From positions 1 through 64,000 of the forward strand of contig NZ_BMRE01000033.1 in NCBI RefSeq assembly GCF_014648475.1: a stretch of 64,000 bases of DNA, given 5' to 3'. How positions within the stretch are numbered: position 1 is the first letter of the stretch; each line of letters opens with the position of its first letter. Under the pieces are notes generated by a model. That model saw only the letters and a list, made by a program, of their open reading frames with translations, did no database searches and had not been told where the DNA came from. Positions 1 to 8,291 of the stretch are shown here, one piece after another. A program made the translations under genes and the position numbers. Source of the DNA: Lentzea flava. GTDB lineage: Bacteria; Actinomycetota; Actinomycetes; Mycobacteriales; Pseudonocardiaceae.

Positions 1-85
1 GCCTCAGAAATGATCACCAGAGTTGATCAACCCCCACGTGCGGAACGCGGGTCTAGACGGCGCCAGGCGTGAAACCGGACAGAGT

Positions 86-101
86 TCACCCGTCCGGGTG
101 A
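86..101. promoter_or_regulatory. Palindrome upstream of methyltransferase gene
   Basis: TCACCCG-TC-CGGGTGA is a perfect 7-bp inverted repeat with a 2-nt centre. It sits immediately upstream of the putative -10 element TAGCGT (106-111) of the methyltransferase gene, where a repressor could act. The bound protein is unknown. Confidence 0.4.
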
Positions 102-119
102 CTGCTAGCGTCCACCGCG

Positions 120-857
120 ATGAGCACCGTCGATCGACTCAGGGCTGCGGGCTGCGTGTTCGCCGAGGACGAGGCCGCACTGCTGCACGAAGCCGCCACC
201 TCCCCCGAACACCTGGAAGAGCTGGTCACGCAGCGGGTCAGCGGCCTGCCGCTCGAACACGTCGTGGGCTGGGCCGAGTTCTGCGGCCAGCGGATCACGA
301 TCACCAAGGGCGTGTTCGTCCCGCGCCACCGCACCGAGCTGCTGGTCGACCTCGCGACCGACCTGAACCCCGCAACCGTCGTCGACCTGTGCTGCGGATC
401 GGGAGCGGTGGGCGCGGTACTGCAACACAGACTGCCGAAGGCCACGGTCTACGCGGCCGACATCGACCCCGTGGCCGTGGCGTGCGCGCGCAAGAACCTC
501 ACGAACGTCTTCGAAGGCGATCTGTTCGACGCACTCCCCACGCACCTACGAGGACACATCGACGTAGTAGTCGCGAACGTGCCGTACGTGCCCACCGACG
601 ACATCCAGTTCATGCCGACCGAGGCGCGCGACTACGAGGCAAGGGTTGCCCTCGACGGCGGCGCGGACGGCCTGGAGGTCATGCGACGCGTGGCAGCACA
701 AGCCGCGGACTGGCTGCGCCCAGGCGGCCACCTGATGAGCGAGACGAGCGCCCGCCAAGCAGCCGCGGCACTGGCGGCGTTCAGCGCCGCCGGCTTCGAG
801 GCCAAGCTCGTGACCAGCGAAGACGCCACCGCGGTCACAGGCGTCAAACCTGCTTGA
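120..857 (+). CDS. HemK/PrmC-like SAM-dependent methyltransferase
   Basis: 245 aa. It probably methylates a protein or small-molecule target using S-adenosylmethionine. The SAM-binding loop VDLCCGSGAVG lies at residues 88-98, and an NVPY motif at 153-156 takes the place of the NPPY catalytic motif of glutamine N5-methyltransferases (PrmC/HemK). The N-terminal 60 residues resemble the short helical domain of PrmC, but the protein is shorter than true PrmC (about 280 aa), so it is more likely a paralogue than the release-factor methylase. The ATG at 120 is preceded by TAGCGT at 106-111, which suggests a leaderless transcript. A 16-bp palindrome (86-101) lies just upstream of that -10 element. 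Target unknown. Confidence 0.75.
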   Translation: MSTVDRLRAAGCVFAEDEAALLHEAATSPEHLEELVTQRVSGLPLEHVVGWAEFCGQRITITKGVFVPRHRTELLVDLATDLNPATVVDLCCGSGAVGAVLQHRLPKATVYAADIDPVAVACARKNLTNVFEGDLFDALPTHLRGHIDVVVANVPYVPTDDIQFMPTEARDYEARVALDGGADGLEVMRRVAAQAADWLRPGGHLMSETSARQAAAALAAFSAAGFEAKLVTSEDATAVTGVKPA

Positions 858-864
858 CGCGACT

Positions 865-879
865 CCGTACAATGTACGG
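865..879 (+). promoter_or_regulatory. -10 element within an inverted repeat
   Basis: CCGTAC-AAT-GTACGG is a perfect inverted repeat that contains the -10-like hexamer TACAAT (868-873). The hexamer ends seven bases before the ATG at 881, so the message probably starts at or next to the start codon. The repeat could be an operator. Confidence 0.45.
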
Positions 880-880
880 T

Positions 881-1225
881 ATGTCGTACGACGAGGTCAT
901 GCAGTGGTTCGCGCAATGGGACGAGCTCGCGGTCAAGGGCGACGTCGAGAAGATGGCCGACATGGCGCTGTTCCCGATCAACACGGTCACCGACGGCTCG
1001 GCCACGTCGTGGGACCGGGAGAAGTTCCTCGCAGAGATGAGCGCACAGCTCGGCGGTGACGTGCAGATGGAGTCCACCAGGACGCCGCACTTCATCAACG
1101 ACAACCTGGTCTTCGTGATCACCGACGGGACGATCAACGGTCACACCGTGCGCTACGGCGATCTGCTCGTGAAGGTCGGCGAGGAGTGGAAGTTCCAAAC
1201 CATGGTCCAGGGCGGCTGGGCCTAG
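881..1225 (+). CDS. Small NTF2/SnoaL-like protein
   Basis: 114 aa. The predicted fold is the cone-shaped NTF2-like/SnoaL barrel: an N-terminal helix (EVMQWFAQWDELAVKGDVEKMADMA), then strands ending in a conserved-looking DLLVKVGEEWKFQ segment typical of such ketosteroid-isomerase-like proteins. No catalytic residues can be assigned by eye, so the substrate is unknown. An ATG at 872 is also in frame. I prefer 881 because TACAAT at 868-873 is placed for a leaderless start. The gene follows the methyltransferase by 23 bp and has its own promoter-like element. The frame is open far upstream, but that part overlaps the methyltransferase and is not real. Confidence 0.65.
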   Translation: MSYDEVMQWFAQWDELAVKGDVEKMADMALFPINTVTDGSATSWDREKFLAEMSAQLGGDVQMESTRTPHFINDNLVFVITDGTINGHTVRYGDLLVKVGEEWKFQTMVQGGWA

Positions 1226-1239
1226 GTACAACTACGAAC

Positions 1240-1767
1240 ATGATCGCAATGCAGTACGAGATCACCCTGCCGTCCAACTACGACATGGGGATCATCCGCG
1301 AGCGGGTCCGCACCCGTGGCCACGCTCTCGACGACCGCGAAGGCCTCGGCTTCAAGGCATACCTGATCCGCGGCACGCAGTACGCGCCGTTCTACGTCTG
1401 GAACACGACGGCCGGCATGGCTGACTTCCTCTACCGCGGCGGCGGTTTCCAGGGAATTCTCGCCGACTTCTGGCGACCCGTCGTCCAGCACTGGCCCGGT
1501 GTCGCGTTCCTCAGGGGCGACGCGGCGAAGGCCGCTTACGCGACGCGCACCATCACGCGGCTCGCACCGGAAGCGAACCCGATGGACGTCGTGGGAGAGA
1601 TCGAGCTGAAGAAGACGCCCGGCCTGCACTCCGCGGCCGTCGGCGTGGATCCGCGCACGTGGGAGGTCGTGCGCTTCGAACTGTGGGAGGAACACCCCGG
1701 GGAAGAGGGTGTCTACGAAGTCCTCCACTTCAGCGAGCCGGAGCTCGACCGGATCACAGCAGGGTGA
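1240..1767 (+). CDS. DUF4865 family protein
   Basis: 175 aa, similar in length and sequence to the DUF4865 family of unknown function (MQYEITLP...DYDMxIIRxRV type start, YAPFYVWNTTAGMADFL block around residues 48-66). No membrane segment or signal peptide. An alternative ATG lies at 1249. TACAAC at 1227-1232 could be a -10 element for a leaderless message. Its 3' end overlaps the convergent radical SAM gene by 14 bp. No function can be proposed beyond the family name. Confidence 0.7.
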   Translation: MIAMQYEITLPSNYDMGIIRERVRTRGHALDDREGLGFKAYLIRGTQYAPFYVWNTTAGMADFLYRGGGFQGILADFWRPVVQHWPGVAFLRGDAAKAAYATRTITRLAPEANPMDVVGEIELKKTPGLHSAAVGVDPRTWEVVRFELWEEHPGEEGVYEVLHFSEPELDRITAG

Positions 1768-3730
1768 GCTGTTCCTGGTCGACGCGCTGAGCCGGCACAC
1801 CGCTGGGCAGGCTGCCGTCGGGCCACACGCCGTCGTCGTCGCCGGGCACACCGGTGACGGCGTCGGTGGAACGGCCACGCGGCGCCAGGCCGTGCTTCTC
1901 GATCAGCGGAACAACGCGCGCCGTCAGCCGAGCGCGATACCGCTTGTCCACATAGGACCCGGAACCGTACAGATACCGGTACGTCTCAACGAGATCCGGG
2001 TGCTCACGGCGTAACCACGCCGCAAACCACTCGCGAGCGCCAGGACGCAGGTGCAGCGGCAGCACCGTCACGCCGGTGGCTCCAGCAGCCGCGATCTGTT
2101 CGAGCAGGAAGTCCAGCTGCTCAACGGAATCCGTCAGCTCCGGCAGCACGGGCGCCACGAAGACGCCGCACGGCAAGCCCGCCTCCCGCACCTTGCGCAC
2201 GAGTTCGAGCCGGGCGGCCGGAGTCGGTGTGCCGGGCTCCAGCGACTTGTGCAGGTCGCGGTCCATCAACGCGAGCGACACCCCGATGCCGACCGGCACG
2301 ACCTCCGCCGCCGCGGCGAGCAGCGGCAGGTCGCGCGCCAGCAGCGTGCCCTTCGTCAGGATCGAGAAGGGCGTGCGAGAGGCGGTCAGGGCCTCGATGA
2401 TCCCTGGCATCAAGGCGTACCGCCCCTCGGCCCGCTGGTACGGGTCGGTGTTGGTGCCGAGCGCGACGTGCTCCTGCTTCCACCGCGGCGAACGCAGCTG
2501 ACGCGACAGCACCTCGCCCGCGTTGACCTTCACGATCAGCTGGCTGTCGAAGTCGCGGCCCGTGTCGAGGTCCAAATAGGAGTGTGTCTTGCGGGCGAAG
2601 CAGTTGTGCGACACCACACCGTTCGCGATGAAGTCACCGGTGCCGGTGGTGATGTCGTACAGCGTCATTTCCTCAAGCGGTTCAACGGAAACGACGCCCA
2701 GCGGCTGCTGCGACTTGATCGCCACGCCGTCGATGTCGCGCTTGCGCGTGATCGCCGGGTCCACGGTGTGGAAGAAGCGGAGGTTCTCGCGCAGCCCGCC
2801 GCGCAGCCGCACGACCCGCACGCCACGGCGGCGGCGCAGCTCCTCGATCGCGAAGTCGAAGTGGAAGTGCTTGAGCGCCAGGCAGATCGCTTCGAGAACG
2901 GTGGCGTTGCGCGTCGACATGCGCAGGATGCTGCGCGAGCAGGTCCCGAGGTAGTCGAACGCGCCGGCCAGGAATCCCTTGAGCCAGTCGGGGTTCGGGG
3001 CTATCTGCCACTGCGCGAGCTCGCGCACGTGGTGCAGAAATCCCCTCCCCTCTCGCACACCGAAGTAGTCGAGATACTCCTGTGTGCGGTCCATGGCCTC
3101 TATGTCGGCCAACGGAATCCGGAACTCGTTCTCGTCGTCGACCATGCCGCGCAGGTAACCGCGGCGGTAGTCGTCGGTCACGGTGGGCTGCTCGACGAAA
3201 GCCCCCGTGCCCATCAGCTTGTTGCCGGTCGTGAGGTGCGGACGGCGGCCCGCGCCCGCCGTTTCGCCGGTGACGTGCTTCCAGCCGCGGTCGGTCAGGA
3301 AGCGGTGATCACCGGAGGCGACCACCGAGGTGCCGTCCTCCAGGGTCAGCCGGTACGCGACCTTGCGCGTCTCCCAGTGCGCGAGGACCGTCGTGAGCTT
3401 GTAGCGCCGGTAGTTGCCGACGAGCTCGGTGCCGTAGATCTGGTCGCCGACCCGCAACGACGACAACGGCTTGGTGCGCCCGTTGGCCATGAGGATCGGG
3501 GTGTCGCCCGCCAGGCAGTAGGTGCAGGCGTGTGAGCAGCCGCGATACGGGTTCACCGTCCACGAGAAGGGCAGCGACGACCCCGGTACTCCGTTGAGCA
3601 CGGATTTGGCGCGGACCTCGTGGAACACCACGTCCGCGAACTCAGGAGTTCGTACGCTGCGCACCAGTCCCGGTAGCCCCGGTAGTGCCTGCTGCGGCTC
3701 TGCCTCGAGTTTCTGTCCGTCCCATCGCAC
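1754..3730 (-). CDS. Rv2578c-family radical SAM protein interrupted by an intein
   Basis: 658 aa precursor from GTG 3730, which gives the family-typical start (V/M)RWDGQK. The open frame extends to TTG 3766, but that stretch contains the LexA box. Radical SAM proteins bind a 4Fe-4S cluster through CX3CX2C. Here the motif is CSHACTYC, and its last cysteine codon is where a 305-residue intein is inserted (2603-3517). Protein splicing would join ...CSHACTY to CFARKTH and restore the motif, so the enzyme is inactive before splicing. The C-terminal half carries the rest of the barrel (TKGTLLARDLPLL, PLHLRPGAREWF). The substrate of the family is unknown. A LexA box 8 bp upstream of the start suggests SOS control. 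The M. tuberculosis neighbour order (Rv2578c near hisS) is kept. Confidence 0.88.
   Translation of the reverse strand: MRWDGQKLEAEPQQALPGLPGLVRSVRTPEFADVVFHEVRAKSVLNGVPGSSLPFSWTVNPYRGCSHACTYCLAGDTPILMANGRTKPLSSLRVGDQIYGTELVGNYRRYKLTTVLAHWETRKVAYRLTLEDGTSVVASGDHRFLTDRGWKHVTGETAGAGRRPHLTTGNKLMGTGAFVEQPTVTDDYRRGYLRGMVDDENEFRIPLADIEAMDRTQEYLDYFGVREGRGFLHHVRELAQWQIAPNPDWLKGFLAGAFDYLGTCSRSILRMSTRNATVLEAICLALKHFHFDFAIEELRRRRGVRVVRLRGGLRENLRFFHTVDPAITRKRDIDGVAIKSQQPLGVVSVEPLEEMTLYDITTGTGDFIANGVVSHNCFARKTHSYLDLDTGRDFDSQLIVKVNAGEVLSRQLRSPRWKQEHVALGTNTDPYQRAEGRYALMPGIIEALTASRTPFSILTKGTLLARDLPLLAAAAEVVPVGIGVSLALMDRDLHKSLEPGTPTPAARLELVRKVREAGLPCGVFVAPVLPELTDSVEQLDFLLEQIAAAGATGVTVLPLHLRPGAREWFAAWLRREHPDLVETYRYLYGSGSYVDKRYRARLTARVVPLIEKHGLAPRGRSTDAVTGVPGDDDGVWPDGSLPSGVPAQRVDQEQLTLL
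2603..3517 (-). other. Intein with degenerate LAGLIDADG endonuclease
   Basis: 305 codons, starting at Cys (block A, CLAGDTPIL) and ending in VVSHN followed by Cys+1 of the host protein. These are the classic class 1 splice residues: Cys1, the block B histidine in SGDHRFL, the penultimate His, terminal Asn and Cys+1. The middle part has two LAGLIDADG-like stretches (YLRGMVDDENEF and FLAGAFDYLG). The first lacks the usual glycine-aspartate pattern, so the homing endonuclease may be decaying while splicing remains intact. The insertion point is the final cysteine of the radical SAM cluster motif. Confidence 0.88.
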
Positions 3731-3738
3731 ACCATCGA

Positions 3739-3756
3739 TTCGAACACATGTTCGAA
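3739..3756. promoter_or_regulatory. LexA (SOS) box between divergent genes
   Basis: TTCGAAC-ACAT-GTTCGAA contains a perfect CGAAC-N4-GTTCG, the LexA operator consensus of Actinobacteria and Bacillus. It lies 8 bp upstream of the radical SAM start (GTG 3730, minus strand) and 39 bp upstream of the YibE/F start (ATG 3796, plus strand), so one site could control both genes. Confidence 0.82.
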
Positions 3757-3795
3757 CGACGGTCAAGGAGGCCGGCTGTCACCCGTTCAGGCAGG

Positions 3796-5187
3796 ATGTC
3801 TCACGTGGGTCACGGTCACGGGCACGGTCATGCGCTGAACGAGGAACCGGCATCGCAGCGCGTGCGCACGTTGCTGATGTGGCTGTTGGTGCCGTTGGCA
3901 CTGGCCACGATCATCGGCGCAGCACTGCTCTACCCGTTCGGGCACGAGCAGAAGACCGGCGCGGCCGTGGGGCTGCACCAGAAGCCGGTCGCCGCGGTCG
4001 TGACGGGCGTGCAGGAAAACTGCGGCGAGAAGTGCATCGCGGTGACCGTGCGGATGACCGACGGCGACGCGAGCGGGCAGAGCATCACGATCCCGAGCCC
4101 GCACGGGCCGGGAGCGCCGCACTTCCAGATCGGCGACGAGGTCGTTCTGTCCTATTCGGGCAGTCAGCCGCAGGCGCCCGAGTCGTACCAGATCGTCGAC
4201 TTCCAGCGCGGCTGGTCGCTCGTAGTGCTCGCGGTGCTGTTCGCGGCGGCGGTGCTCCTGCTCGGCCGATGGCAGGGTCTCGCGGCGCTGGGCGCGTTGC
4301 TGCTGAGCTTCGTGGTGCTGGTGCTGTTCATCATGCCGTCGATCCTGGCGGGCGAGAACCCGCTGATGGTGGCGGTGGTCGGCGCCGGGCTGATCATGTT
4401 CGTGGTGCTGTACCTGACACACGGCATCTCGGCGAGAACCTCGACGGCGGTGCTCGGCACGTTGGTCAGCCTCGCGCTGATCGGTGTGCTCGGCGCGCTG
4501 TTCTCCGCGCTGTCCAAGCTGACCGGTCTGGACGAGGACACGATCAACCTCGTCACCGTGCTCGGCACCGACATCGACACGCGCGGACTGCTGCTCGCGG
4601 GCACGCTCATCGGTGCGCTGGGCGTGCTCGACGACGTCACCGTCACGCAGACCAGCGCGGTGTGGGAGCTGCGCCGCGCCAACGACAAGCTGACGTGGCG
4701 CGAGCTGTTCGCGGCCGGCTCGCGGATCGGGCGCGACCACATGTCGTCGGTGGTCAACACGCTCGTCATGGCCTACGCGGGCGCGGCGCTGCCGTTGCTG
4801 CTCGCGATCTCGCTGGCCGGACGGTCGATGGGCGAGATCCTGTCCGCCCAGCAGATCGCCCAGGAGATCGTGCGCACGCTGGTCGGCAGCATCGGTCTGG
4901 TCGCGGCGATCCCGGTGACGACGGCACTGGCCGCGCTCGTCGCCGTGCGCCAGGAGGTCGCCCCCGCCGCAGAGGTTTCAGAGGCTCCAGAGCCTCCGGA
5001 ACCCAAGACCGTGAAGCGCGCGAAGCCGGAACCGCCGAAGCGGAACCGGATCGAGGGCGACCTCTTCATCGGCTACGACCCCGACAAGGGGCCGTGGGAA
5101 CGCCCCGCTACCCGGCCAGCAGCACGAAGAGCAGCGCCAGGGCGCCAGGCACCACCTGCACGAAGAAGATCTTCCGGCTCGCCGTGA
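3796..5187 (+). CDS. YibE/F family membrane protein
   Basis: 463 aa. After a His-rich start (HVGHGHGHGHALNEE) and one membrane anchor (residues about 25-50) comes an extracytoplasmic domain with a Cys-x4-Cys pair (ENCGEKCIAVTV), then seven to eight membrane helices of the YibE/F type (LTGLDEDTINLV, GVLDDVTVTQTSAVWELR). Family function is not established. The last about 80 residues are Pro/Arg/Ala-rich. The final 27 codons lie antisense to the end of the DUF1304 gene, and this tail looks unconserved. ATG 3796 was chosen as the first start giving the His-rich head; an AAGGAGG 24 bp upstream is too far to serve it. It shares the LexA box with the divergent radical SAM gene. Confidence 0.8.
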   Translation: MSHVGHGHGHGHALNEEPASQRVRTLLMWLLVPLALATIIGAALLYPFGHEQKTGAAVGLHQKPVAAVVTGVQENCGEKCIAVTVRMTDGDASGQSITIPSPHGPGAPHFQIGDEVVLSYSGSQPQAPESYQIVDFQRGWSLVVLAVLFAAAVLLLGRWQGLAALGALLLSFVVLVLFIMPSILAGENPLMVAVVGAGLIMFVVLYLTHGISARTSTAVLGTLVSLALIGVLGALFSALSKLTGLDEDTINLVTVLGTDIDTRGLLLAGTLIGALGVLDDVTVTQTSAVWELRRANDKLTWRELFAAGSRIGRDHMSSVVNTLVMAYAGAALPLLLAISLAGRSMGEILSAQQIAQEIVRTLVGSIGLVAAIPVTTALAALVAVRQEVAPAAEVSEAPEPPEPKTVKRAKPEPPKRNRIEGDLFIGYDPDKGPWERPATRPAARRAAPGRQAPPARRRSSGSP

Positions 5188-5461
5188 ACGTGCCGTAGAC
5201 GCCGGCGACGATCACGAACACCGTGAAGAGCACCGACGCGCCGAAGTCCTGCCGGACGAGCGCGTAGATCAGGCCGGCGGCGAGGAAACCGTTGTAGAGG
5301 CCCTGGTTCGCGGCGAGCGCCTTGGACGCCTCCGCGAACTCGGGCGTGAGCCCGAACGCCTTCCGGCCGCGCGGAGTCGTCCAGAGGAACATCTCCAGCA
5401 CCACGATGTAGAGGTGAATCAGCGCCACGAGGGCGATCAAGATGTTGGCGACAACCTGCAC
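5108..5461 (-). CDS. DUF1304 family small membrane protein
   Basis: 117 aa with four predicted membrane helices (about residues 5-27, 50-70, 75-92, 97-116). The WTTPRGRKAFGL and ANQGLYNGFLAAGL segments are typical of DUF1304 proteins, whose role is unknown. Its 3' end overlaps the convergent YibE/F gene by 80 bp. A short intergenic region separates it from the spermidine-synthase-like gene, which is transcribed away from it. Confidence 0.85.
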   Translation of the reverse strand: MQVVANILIALVALIHLYIVVLEMFLWTTPRGRKAFGLTPEFAEASKALAANQGLYNGFLAAGLIYALVRQDFGASVLFTVFVIVAGVYGTFTASRKIFFVQVVPGALALLFVLLAG

Positions 5462-5506
5462 TTAGGTCCTCCTCTGGACTGACACACCCGATGAGACAAT
5501 AGAGCA

Positions 5507-6343
5507 GTGGGAAGACAGCGGCCCGACACAGAGGCGATCACCGAGTCGATCGACTCAGGCGTTGCAGAGCTGGTCCCCGATCTCGGCGGACGTAACTCGT
5601 GGACGTTGCGGGTCAACGGAACCCCACAGTCGCATGTGGACCTGGACGACCCGACGTACCTCGAGTTCGAGTACGTCCGCAGACTGGGTCACATCGTCGA
5701 CCTCACCGCGCCCTCACGTGTGCTGCACCTCGGTGGTGGCGCTCTCACGCTAGCGCGCTACGTGGCAAACCTCCTGCCCCGCGCGTCTCAGCAGGTGGCC
5801 GAGATCGACGCGGGCCTGATCGCGTTCGTCCGCCGCGAGCTCCCGCCACCTCCTCGGGTGAAGATCACCACGGGTGACGCCCGCGCCGTGCTGGTGAAGG
5901 CACGCCCCGGCTCGTTCGACCTGATCGTGAGCGACTGCTTCGCGGGCGCCCGCACGCCCGCCCACCTGACGTCGGTCGAGTACGTGCGGCAGGCGTCGGC
6001 GGCGCTCGCGGAGGACGGGGTCTACACGGCGAACATCGGCGACGGCAACGGCCTGCAGTTCGCCCGCTCCCAGTGCGCGACCGTGCGGGCGGTGTTCGAA
6101 CACGTCTGCGTGCTCGCCGAGCCCGGCGTGTTCCGGGGACGCCGGTTCGGCAACTTCGTGATCTTCGCGTCGCACATCGGGTTGCCGATGCAGCAGCTCA
6201 CGCGGGCGACGGCGGGTGATCCGTTCCCCGGGCGGGTGGAGCACGGCACGGGGCTGACGAAGTTCATCGGTGGCGCGCCGGTCATCACCGACGAGACCGC
6301 GACCCTCTCCCCCGCGCCGCCGTCCGGCCTCTGGGGCACGTGA
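5507..6343 (+). CDS. Spermidine synthase-like methyltransferase-fold protein
   Basis: 278 aa with the spermidine synthase fold: a beta-hairpin entry region (SWTLRVNGTPQSHVDLDDP), nucleotide-binding loop RVLHLGGGALTLARY from about residue 71, acidic EIDAGLIAFVRREL, and TGDARAVL followed by DLIVSDCFAGA. The DxxxGA motif of aminopropyltransferases is changed to DCFAGA, and there is no paired speD or membrane domain. True polyamine synthesis is therefore uncertain and the substrate unknown. GTG 5507 lies just after a GACAAT-like sequence. Similar stand-alone genes are common in Actinobacteria. Confidence 0.72.
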   Translation: MGRQRPDTEAITESIDSGVAELVPDLGGRNSWTLRVNGTPQSHVDLDDPTYLEFEYVRRLGHIVDLTAPSRVLHLGGGALTLARYVANLLPRASQQVAEIDAGLIAFVRRELPPPPRVKITTGDARAVLVKARPGSFDLIVSDCFAGARTPAHLTSVEYVRQASAALAEDGVYTANIGDGNGLQFARSQCATVRAVFEHVCVLAEPGVFRGRRFGNFVIFASHIGLPMQQLTRATAGDPFPGRVEHGTGLTKFIGGAPVITDETATLSPAPPSGLWGT

Positions 6344-6403
6344 CCAGGCGGTCCCGTCCAGCAGACGAGCCGCGTGCCGCCGGACGGGGTCGTCCGGCGG
6401 CAC

Positions 6404-7042
6404 TCAGTCCAGCGACGTCACGAACTTCGACACGGCGTCCGGATGGAGCTTCTGCGCCATCCGCCCGGACGGCGCCAGCGACCCCAGCCGGTACAGCGGA
6501 CGTTCCGGGGCGGCCAGCCCGCGCGCCTCGGCCCGCAGCTGGGCCACGAGCAGTTCCGAGAACACCAGGCCCGGCGTGTCGCCGCGCGCGGCGAGGGCGT
6601 CGGCCAGGCGGCGCAGCTGGTAGATGCCCAGCTCGCGGCCGCCCATGCCGGAGTACATCGACAGGCCGATGTTGATCGCCTTCTTGTCGCCGCGCACGAA
6701 CAGGCCGACGGTCCTGGCGTTGCGCATGTCGGTGACCAGGAGGTCGAGCGCGTCGGCGGTGGCGAGGTCGACGGTTCGTGTGCCGAAGGCGCGCACGTGC
6801 ACGCGCGTGCCTTCCAGCCACGTCGTGCGACGGGCCTCGGACAGCGCGAGCAGCACCACCGGCAGCGCCACGATCAGGGCGGCGATGATGCCCGCCCAGC
6901 GGCCGCCGATGAAGCCCACGATCGCGCCGAAGGCGAGGGCGACCATCACGCCGCCGATCGCCACCATGCGCGCACGCTTGCGGACCGTGTCCCTGTCCAG
7001 CAGGTCGAGCGAGAGCTTGTCGCTCTTGTCGTCTGGGCTCAC
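6404..7042 (-). CDS. Hypothetical membrane protein coupled to hisS
   Basis: 212 aa. There are two closely spaced membrane helices near residues 26-70 (MVAIGGVMVALAFGAIVGFI and GIIAALIVALPVVLLAL), then a cytoplasmic C-terminal domain of about 140 residues (ALDLLVTDMRNARTVGLFVR, GRELGIYQLRRLADAL). I do not recognise a characterised family. GTG 7042 overlaps the hisS stop codon (GTGA), so the gene is probably translationally coupled to hisS and co-transcribed. The reading frame continues upstream inside hisS, but that part is a shadow. Confidence 0.75.
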   Translation of the reverse strand: MSPDDKSDKLSLDLLDRDTVRKRARMVAIGGVMVALAFGAIVGFIGGRWAGIIAALIVALPVVLLALSEARRTTWLEGTRVHVRAFGTRTVDLATADALDLLVTDMRNARTVGLFVRGDKKAINIGLSMYSGMGGRELGIYQLRRLADALAARGDTPGLVFSELLVAQLRAEARGLAAPERPLYRLGSLAPSGRMAQKLHPDAVSKFVTSLD

Positions 7043-8286
7043 AGCGCCTTCCGCACCGCCTCGACCACGTCGGTCAGCGCCACGGTCACCTGCTCGCCCG
7101 TGGCGAGGGTCTTCACGCCGATGCTGCCGGCCTCCAGGTCGCGCTCGCCGAGCACCAGCGCCAGCCGGGCACCGGACTTGTCCGCGACCTTGAAGCCCGC
7201 CTTCATCGACTTGCCGCCGTAGACCAGGTCCGTCCGCACGCCGGCCGCGCGCAGCTCGCCCGCGATCGCCACCAGGCGGGCTCGTGCGGCCTCGCCCAGG
7301 GGCACGCCGATCACGTCGACGCGGCTGAACTCCGGCAGCACGCCCTCGGCCTGCGCCGCGAGCAGCGCCCTGTCGACGCCCAGGCCGAAGCCGACACCGG
7401 ACAGCTCCTGGCCGCCGAGCTGTGCCATCAGGCCGTCGTAGCGGCCGCCGCCGCCGATGCCCGACTGCGCGCCCAGGCCGTCGTGGACGAACTCGAACGT
7501 CGTCTTCGTGTAGTAGTCGAGGCCGCGGACCATGCGCGGGTTCTCGACGAACTTCACGCCCAGCTCGGTCAGGTAGCCCTTGACGAGCTCGTAGTGCGCC
7601 CGGCACTCGTCGCACAGGTGGTCCACCATCAGCGGCGCCTCGGCGACCAGGGCGCGCACCTCCGGCCGCTTGTCGTCGAGGACGCGCAGCGGGTTCAGCT
7701 CGGCGCGCCGGCGGGTCGGCTCGTCGAGCGGCAGCTTCGCGAGGAACGCCTGCAGCTTCTCTCGGTACGCGGGACGGCAGTTCGCGTCGCCCAGCGACGT
7801 GAGCTCCAGGCGGTAGCCGGTGAGGCCCAGCGCGCGGAAGCCCGCGTCACCGACCGCGATGACCTCGGCGTCCAGGGCCGGGTCGTCGACGCCGATCGCC
7901 TCGATGCCGACCTGGTGGAACTGCCGGTACCGGCCTGCCTGCGGGGCCTCGGCGCGGAAGAACTGGCCCGCGTAGTAGAGCTTCGACGGCAGCTGGCCGC
8001 GGTCGAGGCTGTGCTCGATCACGGCCCGCATCACGCCCGCGGTGCCCTCCGGCCGCAGCGTGATGGAGCGGTCGCCGCGGTCGAGGAAGGTGTACATCTC
8101 CTTCGTCACGACGTCGGTCGACTCGCCGACGCCGCGCGAGAACAGCGCCGTGTCCTCGAAGACCGGCAGCTCGATGTAGCCGTAGCCCGCGAGCTCGGCG
8201 GCACGGGTCAGCGTCGACCGGACGTGCAGAAATGCGGCGGACGTCGGCGGGATGTAGTCGGGAACGCCTTTGGGAGCGGAAAACAC
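7039..8286 (-). CDS. hisS: Histidyl-tRNA synthetase
   Basis: 415 aa, usual length for a bacterial HisRS. It charges tRNA-His with histidine. Class II motifs are visible: the N-terminal GVPDYIPP, motif 2 (FRAEAPQAGRYRQFHQVGIEAIG), the histidine-A peptide RGLDYYTKTTFEF, and motif 3 (GVGFGLGVDRAL). The C-terminal anticodon-binding domain starts around residue 325. It lies 5 bp downstream of the MBL hydrolase gene and overlaps the following membrane-protein gene by 4 bp, forming a three-gene minus-strand operon. The hydrolase-hisS order matches M. tuberculosis Rv2581c-Rv2580c. Confidence 0.97.
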   Translation of the reverse strand: MFSAPKGVPDYIPPTSAAFLHVRSTLTRAAELAGYGYIELPVFEDTALFSRGVGESTDVVTKEMYTFLDRGDRSITLRPEGTAGVMRAVIEHSLDRGQLPSKLYYAGQFFRAEAPQAGRYRQFHQVGIEAIGVDDPALDAEVIAVGDAGFRALGLTGYRLELTSLGDANCRPAYREKLQAFLAKLPLDEPTRRRAELNPLRVLDDKRPEVRALVAEAPLMVDHLCDECRAHYELVKGYLTELGVKFVENPRMVRGLDYYTKTTFEFVHDGLGAQSGIGGGGRYDGLMAQLGGQELSGVGFGLGVDRALLAAQAEGVLPEFSRVDVIGVPLGEAARARLVAIAGELRAAGVRTDLVYGGKSMKAGFKVADKSGARLALVLGERDLEAGSIGVKTLATGEQVTVALTDVVEAVRKAL

Positions 8287-8291
8287 GTTTC

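Noticed and set aside
23..880. 400-residue ORF leading into the NTF2-like gene
   Set aside because: It overlaps the methyltransferase gene in another frame and is Arg-rich. Only its last 114 residues look like a protein.
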